The position numbers were made by a program, and so were the translations under genes. Under the pieces are notes generated by a model. That model saw only the letters and a program-made list of their open reading frames with translations. It did not search any database and was not told the DNA's origin. A DNA stretch of 64,000 nucleotides from Larkinella soli (lineage in GTDB: Bacteria; Bacteroidota; Bacteroidia; Cytophagales; Spirosomataceae), in the NCBI RefSeq assembly GCF_003703975.1, contig NZ_QTJY01000002.1, positions 682,001-746,000 of the forward strand, read 5' to 3'. Shown in pieces: positions 37,022 to 45,249 of the stretch; position 1 is the first letter of the stretch; every line of letters starts with the position of its first letter.

Positions 37022-39082
37022 ATGAACTACCTGCGATACCTCCTTTTTATCTTATCCATCACCAGCACGTTCGCCCAGTACGGCATCCGCGATCCGAAGG
37101 CCATTCCGCTGCACGGGGAATGGAGCTTCGCGATGGACCCTCGCGAGGTCGGGGAAAAGGAGCAGTGGTTTCTGGACACCAATCTGCCCAGCCGCTGGGA
37201 TAAGGTGACGGTGCCGCACTGCTTTTCGGCCGACCCCCGCTACCAGTTCTATACCGGCACCACCTGGTACCGGCGCAGTTTCCCCTGGCAGCCGGCCCCC
37301 GGAAAACGGGTGCTGCTGCATTTCGACGCGGCTTTCTACGAAACCGGTATCTGGCTCAACAACCGGAAGGTCGGGACGCACGAAGGCGGTTATACCCCGT
37401 TCCATTTCGACGTAACCGACTACCTGAAACCGGGTGATAACGTGCTGGCGGTCAGCGTCAACAACAACACCTGGCGCACCAATACCATCCCCGGGGCCAA
37501 GGACAACGGCCAGCCCAACGACCCGTTCATGGGCTGGATCAACTACGGCGGCCTCCTCCGGCCCGTCTACCTGACCGTCGAACCGGCGGTGTACGTCGAG
37601 AATATCAAAGTGGACGCCATGCCCGACCTGACCAGAGGCACCGCCACGCTGAAAGTGCGCGGTCGCATCCGGAACACCACCGGTCAGGCGGTGTCGCCCA
37701 AAGCCGTCATCCGGGTGGAGCAGAACGGCAAAGCCGTGGCCCTGAACTGGAAAACGCTGCCGGCTACGTCCGGTGCCGACGGGAGCCTGATTCTGGAAGC
37801 CGAAACCGCCCTGAAAGCCGCGGACGTTCGTCTCTGGAGCGTCGACCAGCCCACCCTGTATGATCTTCAGTTCATCGCGGGCAGCGATACCGTCCGGACT
37901 CATTTCGGCATCCGGAAAGTGGAGGTCCGCAACGCCCAGCTGCTGCTGAACGGCAAACCGGTCAAGATGGCGGGCGGAAACCGCGTCGTGGATTATCCGG
38001 GCCTGGGGTCGATGGAGCCGGACTGGCTGGTGGAAAAAGACCTGCGGCTGATGAAGGAAGCCGGGATGGAATTTCAGCGGCTGACCCACTACACGCCCTC
38101 CGAAACCGTCTACGACTGGGCCGACCGCCACGGCATGCTCATCATCACGGAAGCGGGTAACTGGCAGCTGACGCCCCGGCAGATGGACAACGACACCATG
38201 CGGACCAAATTCCGGCAGCAGTTCCGGGAGATGGCCGAACGCGACTGGAACCACCCCTCGGTCATCGCCTACAGCGTCGGAAACGAATACCTTTCCGAGA
38301 GCCCGTCCGGCCAGCGGTGGACCAGGGACATGATCGCCTACGCCCGCGAACTGGACCCGACCCGTCTGTACACCTTCGCTTCGATGCGGCTGAACATCCT
38401 GCCCAAAAAACCGGAGGACGAAGCCAGCCAGTACTGCGATTTCATCTCGACAAACACCTACGGCAACCACCTCACCGTCCTGAAACACATCCATTCATTA
38501 TATCCTGACAAACCGATTTTCGTCAGTGAATACGGCACCCGGGCCGACGGGCGCGACGGAGAAGCCGGGCAGGTAACTCATATTGAGAAGTTCCTGAGCG
38601 ACATCCGGCCGCTGCCTTACGTAGTGGGTGCGTCGTGGTGGTCGTTCAACGATTACCAGAGCCGGCACGTGGGCACGAACCCGAACGGCTTCCGGCCCTG
38701 GGGGCTGGTGGGTCCGGACCGCTCGAAGCGGCTGCTGTATACCGCTCACCAGACCGGTATGGCCCCGCTGACGGTGGAAAAAACCGGCTGGCAGCCCGGT
38801 TCCGAAGGGGTCCATACGCTCCGGCTGCGCGTCACGGCCCGGCCCGACTTCCCGGCCTATGCCCTTCAGAATTACCGGCTCACGATCAATCCGGCAACCG
38901 GCCGGACGAACCCCGAAAGCCTGGTTATCCCGGAATTACAGCCCGGGCAGAGTGCCGAACTCAACGTGCCGATCCGGGGATTCGACCCGACCGTCACCGT
39001 GGAAGTGGTGAAACCGACCGGCTTCCCGATCCTCCATCAAGTAATTGACCTGAAGAATGATACGCGAACAAGCAACCGATAA
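37022..39082 (+). CDS. Glycoside hydrolase family 2 enzyme
   Basis: 686 residues with signal peptide ending near STFAQ. Order: sugar-binding jelly roll (about 25-190, PLHGEWSFAMDP, VLLHFDAAFYETGIWLNN), immunoglobulin-like domain (190-300), TIM barrel (300-600). Acid/base E422 in YSVGNEYLS and nucleophile E503 in IFVSEYGTR fit beta-glucuronidase or beta-galactosidase activity. GH2 members split terminal beta-linked sugars; glucuronide is possible but cannot be fixed from sequence alone. Its last 26 bases overlap the FAD-dependent oxidoreductase gene. Confidence 0.9.
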   Translation: MNYLRYLLFILSITSTFAQYGIRDPKAIPLHGEWSFAMDPREVGEKEQWFLDTNLPSRWDKVTVPHCFSADPRYQFYTGTTWYRRSFPWQPAPGKRVLLHFDAAFYETGIWLNNRKVGTHEGGYTPFHFDVTDYLKPGDNVLAVSVNNNTWRTNTIPGAKDNGQPNDPFMGWINYGGLLRPVYLTVEPAVYVENIKVDAMPDLTRGTATLKVRGRIRNTTGQAVSPKAVIRVEQNGKAVALNWKTLPATSGADGSLILEAETALKAADVRLWSVDQPTLYDLQFIAGSDTVRTHFGIRKVEVRNAQLLLNGKPVKMAGGNRVVDYPGLGSMEPDWLVEKDLRLMKEAGMEFQRLTHYTPSETVYDWADRHGMLIITEAGNWQLTPRQMDNDTMRTKFRQQFREMAERDWNHPSVIAYSVGNEYLSESPSGQRWTRDMIAYARELDPTRLYTFASMRLNILPKKPEDEASQYCDFISTNTYGNHLTVLKHIHSLYPDKPIFVSEYGTRADGRDGEAGQVTHIEKFLSDIRPLPYVVGASWWSFNDYQSRHVGTNPNGFRPWGLVGPDRSKRLLYTAHQTGMAPLTVEKTGWQPGSEGVHTLRLRVTARPDFPAYALQNYRLTINPATGRTNPESLVIPELQPGQSAELNVPIRGFDPTVTVEVVKPTGFPILHQVIDLKNDTRTSNR

Positions 39083-41336
39083 ACGCGCGCTGAAAACCAT
39101 CCGGCACGAGGCCGATCTGATTGTGGTGGGGGGTGGTCTCTCCGGCACCTGCTGCGCCATCACGGCCGCCCGGGCCGGCATCCGCGTGGTGCTGGTGCAG
39201 GACCGGCCCGTGCTGGGCGGCAATTCCTCCTCCGAGGTGCGTCTGTGGGTGCTCGGGGCGACCTCCCACATGGGCAACAACAACCGCTGGGCGCGGGAAG
39301 GGGGCGTCATCGATGAGCTGCTGCTCGAAAACCTGTACCGCAACCCCGAAGGCAACCCGCTGATTTTCGACACCATCCTGCTCGAAAAGGTGATCGGCGA
39401 ACCCAACATCCGGCTGCTGCTGAATACGGCGGTATATGAGGTGGAAAAAGCCGATGCCGAAACCATCTCCGGCCTGCGGGCCTTCTGCAGTCAGAACAGC
39501 ACGGCCTACGAACTGACGGCTCCGCTGTTCTGCGATGCCTCCGGCGACGGCGTCGTGGCCTTCCAGGCCGGGGCGGCTTTTCGGATGGGAGCCGAGTCGA
39601 GGGAGGAATTCGGGGAGAAATTTGCCCCGACGGCCGAGTACGGCGAACTGCTGGGGCATTCCCTGTATTTCTATACCAAAGATACCGGCAAACCGGTCCG
39701 GTTTGTGCCGCCCTCCTACGCCCTGAGCGACATCACCAAAATTCCCCGTTACCGGCGGTTCAATGCCAAAGAGCAGGGCTGCCAGCTCTGGTGGATCGAA
39801 TACGGCGGACGGCTCGATACGGTCCACGAAACGGAAACCATCAAATGGGAACTCTGGAAGGTGGTGTACGGGGTCTGGAACCACATCAAAAATTCGGGGC
39901 AGTTCCCGGAAGCCGATACCATGACGCTGGAATGGGTCGGGCACATTCCGGGCAAGCGTGAAAGCCGCCGGTTCGAGGGCGACTACCTCCTGAAGCAGCA
40001 GGACGTGGTCGAGCAGCGCTCCCAGCCCGACGCCGTGGCCTTCGGCGGCTGGTCCATCGACCTGCATCCCGCCGACGGTATTTTTTCCGAAAAGCCGGGC
40101 TGCAATCAGTGGCACAGCAAAGGAATCTACGGCATTCCCTACCGCTGCTTTTACAGCCGTAACATCCGCAACCTGTTCATCGCCGGGCGGATCATCAGTG
40201 CCTCGCACGTGGCCTTCGGGTCGTCGCGCGTGATGGGAACGAGCGCCCACGGCGGGCAGGCCGTGGGCATGGCGGCCGCCCTCTGCACCCGCGACGGCCT
40301 GCGTCCGCGCGACCTGACCGAGCCTACCCGGATGCAGGAACTCCAGCAGGAACTGCTGAAAACCGGCCACCACCTTCCCGGCCTGTCGCTGCACGACCCC
40401 GCCGACCTGATTCGGAGCGCCGAACTGTCGGCCTCCAGCGAGTTGACCCTGAGTCTCTTACCGCCGGACGGGCCGCTGCTTCCGCTGCATTATTCGGCCG
40501 GGCAGATGCTTCCGGTTTCGGCCGGGCCGGTGCCGCAGGTGGCGGCCTGGGTCAGCGCCGACCAGGAAACCACGCTGACCGTCGAACTTCGAAAGAGCGG
40601 GAAACCGCAGAACCATACCCCGGACGTCACGCTCGGAACCATGACGCTGCCGCTCCGGAAAGGCAAGCAGGAGGTGCCGCTGGCCTTCGATACGGTGCTG
40701 GAAGAGGACGGCTATCTCTTTCTGTTATTCCATAAAAACGAGCACGTGAGGCTTCAGTACAGCCAGCTGCGGGTCAGCGGGGTGCTGTCGGTGTTCAACA
40801 AGATCAACCCGGCGGTGTCGAACTTCGGGCGGCAGGAACCGGAGGAGGACATCGGGGTGGACGCCTTCGAATTCTGGACACCCGAACGGCGGCCAAAAGG
40901 GCAGAATATCGCGCTGCGCATCGAACCCGGCATCCGGCTGTTCGGTGCAGAGAACCTGCGGAACGGGATTCAGCGCCCGACCAGCCGGCCCAACGCCTGG
41001 GTGGCCGACCCGACTGACCCCAATCCGACCGTCAGTTTCAGCTGGCCGGAGAAGCAGCGGATCAGCCGGGTGGAGCTGTTCTTCGACGGCGACTTCGATC
41101 ACCCGCTCGAATCGGTGCTGATGACCCATCCCGAAACGGCCTCGCCGTTCTGCGTGAAGGAATATGTACTCTGCAACGACCGGAAGGAACGGATTCTGCA
41201 CGAGCCGGACAACCACCAGACCCGCAACATCATCCGGTTTGCGGAGCCGCTCGAAACGGACCGGCTGACCCTCCATCTGAAAGCCATGAACGGAGCGGCC
41301 CCGGCGGCCCTGATGGAGGTGCGCTGTTACGGGTAA
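39057..41336 (+). CDS. FAD-dependent oxidoreductase of the PUL
   Basis: 759 residues without a signal peptide, so probably cytoplasmic. The Rossmann FAD motif is LIVVGGGLSGTCCAI (G25-G30), then GNSSSEVRLWVLGA and a late IRNLFIAGRIISASHVAFGS with MGTSAHGGQAVGMAAAL, as in FAD_oxidored proteins (PF12831). The last 230 residues form a beta-rich, discoidin-like domain (PTSRPNAWVADPTDPNPTV). The family is frequent in sugar-degradation loci but its reactions are poorly known. It is the last operon gene and overlaps GH2, so it is probably translationally coupled. Confidence 0.85.
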   Translation: MIREQATDKRALKTIRHEADLIVVGGGLSGTCCAITAARAGIRVVLVQDRPVLGGNSSSEVRLWVLGATSHMGNNNRWAREGGVIDELLLENLYRNPEGNPLIFDTILLEKVIGEPNIRLLLNTAVYEVEKADAETISGLRAFCSQNSTAYELTAPLFCDASGDGVVAFQAGAAFRMGAESREEFGEKFAPTAEYGELLGHSLYFYTKDTGKPVRFVPPSYALSDITKIPRYRRFNAKEQGCQLWWIEYGGRLDTVHETETIKWELWKVVYGVWNHIKNSGQFPEADTMTLEWVGHIPGKRESRRFEGDYLLKQQDVVEQRSQPDAVAFGGWSIDLHPADGIFSEKPGCNQWHSKGIYGIPYRCFYSRNIRNLFIAGRIISASHVAFGSSRVMGTSAHGGQAVGMAAALCTRDGLRPRDLTEPTRMQELQQELLKTGHHLPGLSLHDPADLIRSAELSASSELTLSLLPPDGPLLPLHYSAGQMLPVSAGPVPQVAAWVSADQETTLTVELRKSGKPQNHTPDVTLGTMTLPLRKGKQEVPLAFDTVLEEDGYLFLLFHKNEHVRLQYSQLRVSGVLSVFNKINPAVSNFGRQEPEEDIGVDAFEFWTPERRPKGQNIALRIEPGIRLFGAENLRNGIQRPTSRPNAWVADPTDPNPTVSFSWPEKQRISRVELFFDGDFDHPLESVLMTHPETASPFCVKEYVLCNDRKERILHEPDNHQTRNIIRFAEPLETDRLTLHLKAMNGAAPAALMEVRCYG

Positions 41337-41355
41337 AAGCAAAACTATTCCCTTG

Positions 41356-41407
41356 AAAAGCACAAAATCTTATTTGTAGCACAACTTATAAGATTTTGTG
41401 CTTTTTT
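41356..41407 (+). terminator. Strong terminator of the PUL operon
   Basis: An 18-bp perfect stem (41356-41373 and 41388-41405) ending in six T on the plus strand, 20 bases after the last PUL stop codon. Confidence 0.95.
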
Positions 41408-41513
41408 AATTTGTCAAAAATGAGCATACTTAGGATCAGATAGTTAAATAAAGCGATAGATTTTCTCTATTGGTAATCAATAAATTGAATATGCTTTCTA
41501 TCCGCTTTCTGTT

Positions 41514-41521
41514 CAATTTTG
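41514..41521 (+). promoter_or_regulatory. Possible -7 element CAATTTTG of ahpC
   Basis: One mismatch to TAnnTTTG, 43 bases upstream of ahpC. The -33 region is unclear. The gap 41408-41513 is AT-rich and could hold an OxyR site, which I cannot delimit. Confidence 0.3.
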
Positions 41522-41564
41522 CACAAATGTTAGTTCACACAACCTGTAACGATTAAGTCAAACT

Positions 41565-42119
41565 ATGAAAAATCAAATCGTATCGGTAGGCTCCCAGTTT
41601 CCCGAGTTCAAAAAGCTGGCGGTCGTATCTCTGGAAAAAGGCAACGAATTCTACGAAGTGTCTTCAGAAGATCACAAGAACTCCGGCAAATGGATGGTGA
41701 TGTTCTGGTGGCCGAAGGATTTCACGTTCGTTTGCCCGACCGAAATCGCCGAATTCAACGCTAAATTCGAAGATTTCGCCGACCGCGATACGATCCTGAT
41801 CGGCGCTTCGACGGACAGCGAGTTCGTACACCTGGCCTGGCGCAAAAACCACGACGACCTGCGCGGTCTGAAATTCCCGATGCTGGCCGACACCTCCAAA
41901 TCGCTGGCCGAAGAGCTGGGTATCCTGGAAGCCAACGAGAAAGTGGCCTACCGCGTCACCTACATCGTCGATCCCCAGGGCATCGTGCGGTGGGTATCCG
42001 TCAACGACCTCTCCGTCGGCCGGAACGTCAACGAAGTCCTGCGCGTCCTCGACGCCCTGCAAACCGACGAACTGTGCCCCTGCAACTGGACCAAAGGCGA
42101 AGCTACACTGACTGCGTAA
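41565..42119 (+). CDS. ahpC: Peroxiredoxin AhpC, mycobacterial type
   Basis: 184 residues. Two-electron reduction of hydrogen peroxide and organic hydroperoxides. Peroxidatic Cys57 is in FTFVCPTEIAEF. The C-terminus has Cys171 and Cys173 (DELCPCNWTKG), the C-x-C arrangement of Mycobacterium tuberculosis AhpC (C174, C176), which is reduced by AhpD rather than by AhpF. An ahpD gene follows, which supports this pairing. The spacer between the two holds a long hairpin. Confidence 0.95.
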   Translation: MKNQIVSVGSQFPEFKKLAVVSLEKGNEFYEVSSEDHKNSGKWMVMFWWPKDFTFVCPTEIAEFNAKFEDFADRDTILIGASTDSEFVHLAWRKNHDDLRGLKFPMLADTSKSLAEELGILEANEKVAYRVTYIVDPQGIVRWVSVNDLSVGRNVNEVLRVLDALQTDELCPCNWTKGEATLTA

Positions 42120-42128
42120 ATGATTGAA

Positions 42129-42209
42129 TTGTTGAATGATTGAATTGTTGAATAGGCTCCGCAGTGCTGAATTAGCAGCGCAGCATTCAACAATTCAATC
42201 ATTCAACAA
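42129..42209. repeat. Long intergenic hairpin between ahpC and ahpD
   Basis: A perfect 25-bp inverted repeat (42129-42153 and 42185-42209) whose arms extend further with one mismatch, to about 30 pairs. Each arm is itself built from two near-copies of a 16-base unit like TGATTGAATTGTTGAA. The 31-base loop can also pair partly (CTCCGC with GCGCAG). It fills nearly the whole gap from the ahpC stop to the ahpD start. Confidence 0.9.
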
Positions 42210-42225
42210 CTCAACAATTCAACTT

Positions 42226-42816
42226 ATGACGTCTTCGATTCAAAACGAAACCATATCGTCGCTGCTGGCCAACATCGGGCTGGAGGGAACGGCGGTTTCA
42301 CCGGTCCTGGAAACCCTGGGACAGGTGGATCACCGGTATCTGCGCGACCTGAAAATCAACGTCGGCAATGTCCTGAACAGCAGTCAGCACCTTTCCGGAA
42401 AGGAAACCCGGCTGCTGGCGCTCTCGGTGGCCGTCAATGAAAAGCACCAGCCGCTCATCGACGCCTTCACCGCCGGCGCCCGTCAGGAAGGCGCCACGGA
42501 CGCGGAAATTGCCGAAGTGCTGGCCTGCACCTCGCTGCTGGCCACGAACAACGTGTTCTACCGCTTCCGCCACTTTACCGGAAAAGACTATTATCAGCAG
42601 ACCCAGCCGGGCATCCGGATGAGCATCATGATGAATCCGGTGCTGGGCAAGGAGTTCTTCGAACTGGTCAGCCTGGTCGTCTCGGCCGTCAACGGTTGTG
42701 AACTGTGCGTTCGCTCGCACGAAGAAAGCGTATTGAAGCACGGCGCCACCGAAGCCCGCGTGTTCGATGCCGTCCGCCTGGGCGCGGTCGTCAAAGGACT
42801 GATCACGCTCGTTTAG
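42226..42816 (+). CDS. ahpD: Alkylhydroperoxidase AhpD-like reductase
   Basis: 196 residues, all-helical carboxymuconolactone-decarboxylase fold. The active site is C158-E-L-C161 with H165 (NGCELCVRSHE) and E146, matching the spacing of AhpD from M. tuberculosis (E118, C130, C133, H137); the position of its H132 is Leu160. It recycles AhpC, in mycobacteria with lipoylated dihydrolipoamide succinyltransferase and lipoamide dehydrogenase. The ATG at 42226 is just after the hairpin. A strong terminator follows. Confidence 0.92.
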   Translation: MTSSIQNETISSLLANIGLEGTAVSPVLETLGQVDHRYLRDLKINVGNVLNSSQHLSGKETRLLALSVAVNEKHQPLIDAFTAGARQEGATDAEIAEVLACTSLLATNNVFYRFRHFTGKDYYQQTQPGIRMSIMMNPVLGKEFFELVSLVVSAVNGCELCVRSHEESVLKHGATEARVFDAVRLGAVVKGLITLV

Positions 42817-42842
42817 TCAGGATTATCTACTTCATCGACTCC

Positions 42843-42876
42843 GACCTGCAAGGAAAACCTTGCAGGTCTTTTTTTT
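42843..42876 (+). terminator. ahpCD terminator
   Basis: 11-bp perfect stem (42843-42853, 42858-42868), loop AAAA, followed by eight T (42869-42876). Confidence 0.95.
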
Positions 42877-43021
42877 GGCTTTTGAGCTAAAATCCGCCGG
42901 TTTTTACAGAACGGTATGACCCGACTACCGGATAATCAAAAGGCCGGCACAGATGCATCATCCTTCATTTTTTTGGATAAGTTTACGACTCCTTACTTCC
43001 TCTTAATCAAAATACTACACA

Positions 43022-44023
43022 ATGAAAAAAGCCATACGAATCCTGCTGTTCGTCCTGGTCGGTATTGTCATTCTGGCCGGCATCGGGGTTGCCTACATCA
43101 AACTGGCCCTGCCGAACGTCGGACCGCCACCGGAAATTACCGTGAAAGCCGACTCGGCCCAGATCGCGCGGGGCAAATACCTGGCCCACCACGTCGCCAT
43201 CTGTATCGACTGCCACTCGGAACGGGACTGGAAAGCCTCCTCCGGACCGCTCGTAGCCGGCACGGAAGGCAAAGGCGGGGAAGCGTTCAAACGCGAGATG
43301 GGTTTTCCGGGGAACTACTTCGCTCCCAACCTCACCCCGGCCCACCTCAGCAACTGGACGGACGGTGAAATTTACCGGGCCATTACCACCGGCGTCAGCA
43401 AGGACGGCCGGGCTCTGTTCCCGCTGATGCCTTACCCGAACTTCGCCCAGGTCGATCCGGAAGACGTCAAATCCATCATCGCCTATATCCGGACGCTGAA
43501 ACCCATCGAGAACCGGGCCATCCCGGCTTCCGAGTCCGACTTCCCGATGAACCTGATCATCAACACCATCCCGGCAAAACGGGAGGCCACCCAACGGCCC
43601 GACCCGGCGGATACGGTCGCTTACGGGAAATACCTCATCACGTTCGCCAGCTGCGGGGACTGCCACACGCCGACGGACGACAAAGGCAACAAACTGCCGG
43701 GCATGGACCTGGCCGGGGGCCGGGTCTTCCCGATGCCGACCGGAACCGTGCGCTCGCTGAACATTACGCCGGACCGGGAAACCGGTATCGGCACCTGGAC
43801 GAAGGAGTCGTTCGTCTCCCGCTTCAAAGCCGCCCGGGAGAACTTTACGCACCCGGCTTCGCTGGAAAACAAGGAGTTCATGACCATCATGCCCTGGACG
43901 ATGTATGCCGGTATGAGCGAGCAGGACCTCGGCGCTATTTACACGTATCTGAAGACGGTCAAACCGGTGAGCCACAAGGTGGAACGGTTTACGCCGAAAG
44001 GGCGGGAAATCGCCAGCCGCTAA
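43022..44023 (+). CDS. Membrane-anchored dihaem cytochrome c
   Basis: 333 residues. An N-terminal membrane helix (about 5-28) anchors two periplasmic c-type domains with haem motifs C61-I-D-C-H65 and C211-G-D-C-H215; candidate axial Met residues lie in LFPLMPYPN and TIMPWTMY. Such proteins pass electrons between periplasmic dehydrogenases or the bc1/alternative complex and terminal oxidases or peroxidases. The partner is not visible here. It is followed by a bidirectional terminator shared with hemH; haem supply and use are therefore side by side. Confidence 0.9.
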   Translation: MKKAIRILLFVLVGIVILAGIGVAYIKLALPNVGPPPEITVKADSAQIARGKYLAHHVAICIDCHSERDWKASSGPLVAGTEGKGGEAFKREMGFPGNYFAPNLTPAHLSNWTDGEIYRAITTGVSKDGRALFPLMPYPNFAQVDPEDVKSIIAYIRTLKPIENRAIPASESDFPMNLIINTIPAKREATQRPDPADTVAYGKYLITFASCGDCHTPTDDKGNKLPGMDLAGGRVFPMPTGTVRSLNITPDRETGIGTWTKESFVSRFKAARENFTHPASLENKEFMTIMPWTMYAGMSEQDLGAIYTYLKTVKPVSHKVERFTPKGREIASR

Positions 44024-44026
44024 AAT

Positions 44027-44061
44027 AAAAAAGCCCGCTTCCTTACGAAGCGGGCTTTTTT
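44027..44061. terminator. Bidirectional terminator between cytochrome c and hemH
   Basis: 15-bp perfect stem (44027-44041, 44047-44061), loop CTTAC, with A6 and T6 at the outer ends so that both transcripts get a U tract. It overlaps the hemH stop codon by two bases. Confidence 0.95.
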
Positions 44062-45118
44062 ATGATTTCACCAGGTCGGCGAGCGTTTCGATCCAGAGCG
44101 GGCTGTCGTTCAGGCTCTCGACTAGCTGCCAGCGTTCTCCGCCGTGCTTCTCGAACAATTCCTTATACTCCTCCCCGACTTCGATGGTCGTTTCGAGGCA
44201 GTCGGCCACGAAGGCCGGTGAAAAGGCCAGAACACTTTTGATCCCTTTTTTAGGAAGTTCCTTCACGACTTCTTCGGTGTACGGCTGAATCCAGGGGTCT
44301 TTCCCCAGCCGCGACTGGAAACAGGTCGTGTATTTACCCTCCGGTATGCCCAGCGCCCGCACCAGCCGGCGGGTGGTTTCGAAACACTGCGCCCGGTAAC
44401 AATACTGATTCATGGCGTGCAGGGAATCGCAGCAGCTGCCGAGTTTGCACACCTGTTTCGTCACATCTCCCTTATAAATCTGCCGTTCGGGCAGGCCGTG
44501 GTAACTGAAGACGTAGTGGTCGTAGGTCTGTTCGGACATGTATTTCCGGCCCAGCTGCCGGAAGCCTTCGATGAATTTCGGGTGATCCAGGAAGCTGTTG
44601 ATGAACTCGATGCGGGGAATGATCTGCCAGCCCGAAACCACCTCCATCACCTTTTCATAGACCGATCCGGTCGTGGCCGAGGCATACTGCGGAAAAAAAG
44701 GCACCACGACGATTTCCGTCAGCCCAAGCTGCTGAAAGGCCGCCAGACCGGCATCGATGCCCGGGTTCTGGTAGCGCATGGCGAGTTTCACGACGTAGGC
44801 GTCGCCCAGCACCTTTTGTAACTCCCGTTCGACCACCTGCCCGTAATACTTCAGCGGAGAGCCGTTTTCCGTCCAGACCTCCCGATATACCTTCGCCGAT
44901 TTGGGGGCCCGAAAAGGGGCAATAATGCCGTTCACGAGCAGAAAACGGGGAATGAAGGGAATATCGATCACCCGGCCGTCCATTAGAAATTCGCGCAGGT
45001 ATTTGCGCACGTCAGGCACCGACGGGCTGTCGGGCGTGCCGAGGTTGACGATCAGGACCCCGGTCCGGCCGGGTACCTTCGGAGTGGAGGAAGAGGGTTC
45101 CTTAACGGAAAGTTCCAT
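44060..45118 (-). CDS. hemH: Ferrochelatase
   Basis: 352 residues. Inserts Fe2+ into protoporphyrin IX, the last step of haem b synthesis. Catalytic H207 (FSYHGLPER) and E309 (DCLETTIEVGEEY) are present, as are VLIVNLGTPDSP and SRLGKDPWIQPYT. A set of cysteines (C224, C229, C230, C240, C245) occurs around residues 224-245, an arrangement seen in some bacterial ferrochelatases that carry an iron-sulfur cluster, so a cluster is possible. The ATG at 45118 suits the family better than one at 45142. Confidence 0.96.
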   Translation of the reverse strand: MELSVKEPSSSTPKVPGRTGVLIVNLGTPDSPSVPDVRKYLREFLMDGRVIDIPFIPRFLLVNGIIAPFRAPKSAKVYREVWTENGSPLKYYGQVVERELQKVLGDAYVVKLAMRYQNPGIDAGLAAFQQLGLTEIVVVPFFPQYASATTGSVYEKVMEVVSGWQIIPRIEFINSFLDHPKFIEGFRQLGRKYMSEQTYDHYVFSYHGLPERQIYKGDVTKQVCKLGSCCDSLHAMNQYCYRAQCFETTRRLVRALGIPEGKYTTCFQSRLGKDPWIQPYTEEVVKELPKKGIKSVLAFSPAFVADCLETTIEVGEEYKELFEKHGGERWQLVESLNDSPLWIETLADLVKS

Positions 45119-45152
45119 AAACGGACAGACGATTCGGGACAAAAAGGTTTTC

Positions 45153-45184
45153 CAAAATTACAACGGAAAAAGTATCAACTCAAT
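45153..45184 (-). promoter_or_regulatory. hemH promoter, ATTG-N20-TAATTTTG
   Basis: The -7 TAATTTTG (minus, 45153-45160) is an exact consensus match and ATTG (45181-45184) is 20 bases upstream. It overlaps the region just before the oxyR promoter. Confidence 0.55.
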
Positions 45185-45194
45185 CAATATGTTT

Positions 45195-45202
45195 TATTTT
45201 TG
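45195..45202 (+). promoter_or_regulatory. -7 element TATTTTTG of oxyR
   Basis: Exact TAnnTTTG, 47 bases upstream of the oxyR start. Its -33 region lies on top of the hemH promoter, so one regulator could control both. Confidence 0.45.
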
Positions 45203-45249
45203 AATCGAAATTATCTATATCACCCCCGCCCCCCTGTCCACGTCGTTCT

